Shown one piece after another: positions 44,301 through 47,103 of a stretch of DNA of 47,103 nt (positions are counted from its first letter, which is position 1; each line of letters begins with the position of its first letter). The stretch comes from Patescibacteria group bacterium (GTDB taxonomy: Bacteria; Patescibacteriota; Minisyncoccia; Minisyncoccales; PEYH01). The notes under the pieces are model-generated. The model was not told the origin of the DNA and did not search any database. It saw only the letters and a list, made by a program, of their open reading frames with translations. The position numbers and the translations under genes were made by a program. The stretch covers positions 1-47,103 of the forward strand of contig JAHITK010000002.1 in NCBI GenBank assembly GCA_018817645.1, given 5' to 3'.

Positions 44301-47103
44301 ATGGGGGGACAATTAGAAGATAAAAAAGAATACATCTCTTTGGCAAAAGCAGCAGAAGGAACTCCGTATTCCCAGGAGTATTTAAGTTTGAGAGCCAGGC
44401 AGGGCAAATTAAAAGCCGTTAAATTAGGCAAGAATTGGGCTACCAAGAGGGAATGGGTAGAAGAATATATTCTCCAAAAGGATCAAGGCGAATACATTTC
44501 TTTGGCGCAAGTAGCCCGGGAAAGCCCCTATTCCCAGGAGTATTTAAGTTTGAGAGCAAGACAAGGGAAATTGAAGGCCGTGAAACTTGGTCGTAATTGG
44601 GCTACTAAAAGAGAGTGGTTAGAGGAGTATTTGGTTACGGCGCAGGACTATAGGCAAGAGCTTAATAGAAAGATTGAGAACAACATTGTCAGGCATATAG
44701 AGGGTCCCGTTGCAGTGGCGCTGAAGGAAACGGAACTGATTCAGCCAACAAAAAAACAGACCCGGGAAAACAAGAAAAAAAGCGCTTCAAAGATTTTGCG
44801 TTCTGATTCGCCGGCCATTGTTTTTGGCAGACCAAAACAGCCGGCCTTAAGATTGGGCATTGTAGTTGCTTTAGCATTTTTTGTCTTAGCGTCCTCCCTC
44901 GCTTTTGGCCAAGGAGGCATTCAAGGAGTTGTTAACGATGTTAAGACCGCATTTACGGACTTGGGGCAAAAATCAAAATTAGTTCTTGATTCAATCGCAG
45001 ATGACTTAAAGAATGGCGGAGTGGCTGGGATTGGTTTAGTGCTGGATTTTTCACTCCCTTTAGTTTCCGATGAGACCGGAGGTGGGAGCGCTTTAGCGGG
45101 AGCAACCTATAGAACCACTGTCTGGCAGGAAACCGCTCATGTTTTTAGTTCGTATTTTGAGTGGCTTGGCGACAAGTTAGGGGGGATTTTCGTGGCTCGG
45201 CCCAAAACCGTTTCCTGGGGGGAGGATAATAACAGGATATCAATCATTGAAGCAAAAATTGATTCCATAAGTCAATTTTTAGAACAAGGCAACTATACCG
45301 GAGATTCCATTGCCTCCTTAAGAGAAGATATTGATTACCTGAAAGAACACGGAGTAATTACAAAGGAGGTTATTAAAGAAATTCAGCAGATTACCCAGGT
45401 TCTTCCTAAACAAATTATTGAAACCCAGACCACTATTGATTTTGCTACCACTCAAGAGCTGAAAGAGTTAAAAACTCAATTAGCCCTTATTCAGGAATGG
45501 GAATCAGAGATAGGCGAGAAAATTCAGTCATATCCCGCGGGCCAAGTCTCTCATTCTTCCGCACCCGTATATATTGCCAGCCAGGGATTGCAGGTCGGAG
45601 GGAACGCGACCTTTGCGTCTCTCGGAATTTCGGGTTCTGGCTCTGCCACCAACTTTTCAGTCGGGGAGAATATGCAAATAGGGACATTGGCAAGCGATGA
45701 TTTATTGGTTTATGCCACTTCAAATTTTGAATCCCCAGTAACTGTTAATAATTATTTTTATGTCGGCTCTGACAATGAGCTTATTATCGATTCATCGGGG
45801 AATATTTCCACTGCCGGCACAATAACTTCTGCCGGAGATATCATCGCTTCTGGAAACCTTTCCACGGTGGATATCACGGCCCAAGATTTAGTTCTTACCG
45901 GCAATATCACCGTGGCTGGTTCGCAAACATATTCCGGAGCCACTTCTATTACTGCTTCCTCCACCGGCACAAGCTCCGCTTTAACTGTTAATCAAACAGG
46001 AACAGGCAGAATAGCTTCTTTCCAGCAGGGAGGAAATGACAAAGTGGTGATAGACAATTCTGGTTATCTCGGGATAGGCACTACCACTCCCTCCACAGAA
46101 CTTTATGTAATTGGAACAGCGACTCTGCAGACCGCAGTCGTTGATTCCCTTACGGCAACTGCGACGAGTTTCAGCACGCTTTCTGTTTCTGGAACATCAA
46201 CCTTTAACGGCGTCTCTTATATCTGGCCCTCCACTGACGGAACAAGCACTTATGCTTTAATAACAGACGGGGGAGGCAATCTTTCGTGGGGACAGACAGG
46301 GGTCAATGACGCGGAATATGTTGTTCTAACTGCAAATTCAGCCCTCACTGACGAGAGGGTGCTGACAGGAACAGCAGACCAGATTATTCTTACGGATAAT
46401 GGGGCTAATAATACAATTGTGTTGTCTCTTCCTCAAAACATTGCCACCACTTCTTCTCCCACTTTTGCGGGATTGACTTTGACTAACCCATTGACGAACG
46501 CCAACGGCGGGACGGGGCAGGACACCTCTGCTTGGACTGGACTTTTGCGGTTAACGAGCGGGACTTGGGGAACTACGACAATAGATATTTCTGGAGATAC
46601 TAATCTCGCTGCCGCGGGAACTCTTCTTCAATTGGTCGGAGATACCCTTTCTATCAAGGAAGGGACCCTGACAACCACCAAGGGTTGTAAATATGTTTCA
46701 GGGACAGGAATTGTCTGCGACCAGGATTATATCCTTCTAACCAATTTATCATCTACTGCCACTGGGCTTACTTATAGCAACACTACAGGCGTCTTTTCTT
46801 TAACTACAAACTATGAGATTCCGCTCACTGCTTCCACCACTCAATGGGACACGGCCTATGGCTGGGGGGATTGGAACGGGAACATTGATATTTCTGACGA
46901 CACCAATGCCACCACTTCCGGAACCTTAATGACTCTGACCGGAGATACCTTTTCCATAGCCGAAGGCACCCTGACTAATGGCAAGCTCTGCACCTTTGTC
47001 ACTGGCACAGGCATTGTTTGTGATTACACTGATGTTGATACCCAGTTATCCAGCGAACAGGTTCAAGACATTGTCGGAGCCATGACCACGGGCAATACCC
47101 AAA
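44301..47103 (+). CDS. Giant HTH-transmembrane-fibre surface protein (5' part)
   Basis: The frame is open to the window end (at least 934 residues) and is absent from the ORF track for that reason. Residues 10-63 and 64-117 are a tandem repeat of a 54-residue helix-turn-helix-like unit (EYISLA..A...PYSQEYLSLRARQGKLKAVKLG.NWATKREW). A charged linker precedes one membrane helix (about 184-203, GIVVALAFFVLASSLAF). A coiled-coil-like region (about 300-400) follows, then a Ser/Thr/Gly-rich beta part with tail-fibre-type phrases (LGIGTTTPSTELYVIGT, NGGTG, SSEQVQDIVGA). A 45-residue repeat with a Cys pair (GTGIVC) occurs twice near the end. It is probably anchored in the membrane with the HTH part inside and the fibre outside. 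Confidence 0.85.
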   Translation, partial: MGGQLEDKKEYISLAKAAEGTPYSQEYLSLRARQGKLKAVKLGKNWATKREWVEEYILQKDQGEYISLAQVARESPYSQEYLSLRARQGKLKAVKLGRNWATKREWLEEYLVTAQDYRQELNRKIENNIVRHIEGPVAVALKETELIQPTKKQTRENKKKSASKILRSDSPAIVFGRPKQPALRLGIVVALAFFVLASSLAFGQGGIQGVVNDVKTAFTDLGQKSKLVLDSIADDLKNGGVAGIGLVLDFSLPLVSDETGGGSALAGATYRTTVWQETAHVFSSYFEWLGDKLGGIFVARPKTVSWGEDNNRISIIEAKIDSISQFLEQGNYTGDSIASLREDIDYLKEHGVITKEVIKEIQQITQVLPKQIIETQTTIDFATTQELKELKTQLALIQEWESEIGEKIQSYPAGQVSHSSAPVYIASQGLQVGGNATFASLGISGSGSATNFSVGENMQIGTLASDDLLVYATSNFESPVTVNNYFYVGSDNELIIDSSGNISTAGTITSAGDIIASGNLSTVDITAQDLVLTGNITVAGSQTYSGATSITASSTGTSSALTVNQTGTGRIASFQQGGNDKVVIDNSGYLGIGTTTPSTELYVIGTATLQTAVVDSLTATATSFSTLSVSGTSTFNGVSYIWPSTDGTSTYALITDGGGNLSWGQTGVNDAEYVVLTANSALTDERVLTGTADQIILTDNGANNTIVLSLPQNIATTSSPTFAGLTLTNPLTNANGGTGQDTSAWTGLLRLTSGTWGTTTIDISGDTNLAAAGTLLQLVGDTLSIKEGTLTTTKGCKYVSGTGIVCDQDYILLTNLSSTATGLTYSNTTGVFSLTTNYEIPLTASTTQWDTAYGWGDWNGNIDISDDTNATTSGTLMTLTGDTFSIAEGTLTNGKLCTFVTGTGIVCDYTDVDTQLSSEQVQDIVGAMTTGNTQ

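Overview
The window looks like a chromosomal segment of a Candidate Phyla Radiation (Patescibacteria) bacterium, most likely a parcubacterium. The reasons are the gene set and its style rather than a marker phylogeny. Proteins are small and streamlined, and the type IV pilus locus has no secretin gene in view. A row of small two-helix 'T4SS pilin' proteins follows gyrA, and a 'four helix bundle' gene is present. Short AT-rich and GC-rich repeats are scattered between and even inside genes. A very large HTH-plus-membrane-plus-fibre protein closes the window. UGA is used as a normal stop.

Layout. (1) 1-4.0 kb, minus strand: a mobilisation-like module (TraD/VirD4-type ATPase, membrane-anchored protein, HEPN-like protein, replication-relaxation protein), bounded by about 500 bp of non-coding DNA with a long inverted repeat. 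(2) 4.5-9.6 kb: a secreted 3D-domain protein, then minus-strand housekeeping genes (pseudouridine synthase and rplS, ftsH, a four-domain S1 protein) with tRNA-Leu(GAG), tRNA-Val(TAC) and tRNA-Ile(TAT). (3) 9.9-15.0 kb, plus strand: MBL-fold hydrolase, a tiny membrane protein, gyrA interrupted by a 406-residue HNH intein, and a methyltransferase. (4) 15.0-18.7 kb, plus strand: five consecutive proteins ending in the same two-helix pilin-like module. Three of them carry extracellular PKD-like or cysteine-rich domains, and one is a tandem duplication. (5) 18.7-29.3 kb: mixed housekeeping and envelope genes (O-antigen ligase/TPR, Hsp20, PrsW, tsaD, a family 2 glycosyltransferase, recG, comF) with five tRNAs and dense repeats. 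(6) 29.3-40.5 kb, plus strand: a near-complete type IV pilus locus (pilM, N, O, a PilP-like protein, pilB, pilT, pilC, two major-type prepilins, the prepilin peptidase, three minor prepilins and a PilX-like protein). (7) 40.5-47.1 kb: ligA, rodA, a four-helix-bundle gene framed by repeat arrays, and the 5' part of the giant fibre protein. That last gene is missing from the ORF track because it is still open at the window end.

How the genes work together. PilD should process the prepilins. PilB and PilT power extension and retraction through PilC, with PilM/N/O as the alignment platform. The pilin row at 15-18.6 kb and the TraD-like ATPase at 0-1.5 kb may belong to a second, T4SS-related surface or DNA-transfer apparatus; that link is inference. 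The most unusual items are the pilin/PKD row, the HTH-TM-fibre protein, the gyrA intein, in-frame invasion of tsaD and pilD by the dispersed repeats, the nested hairpins in the leader of the first pilin gene, and two unusual tRNA anticodons (Ile-TAT, Arg-GCG). All assignments come from reading motifs by eye; no database search was possible.
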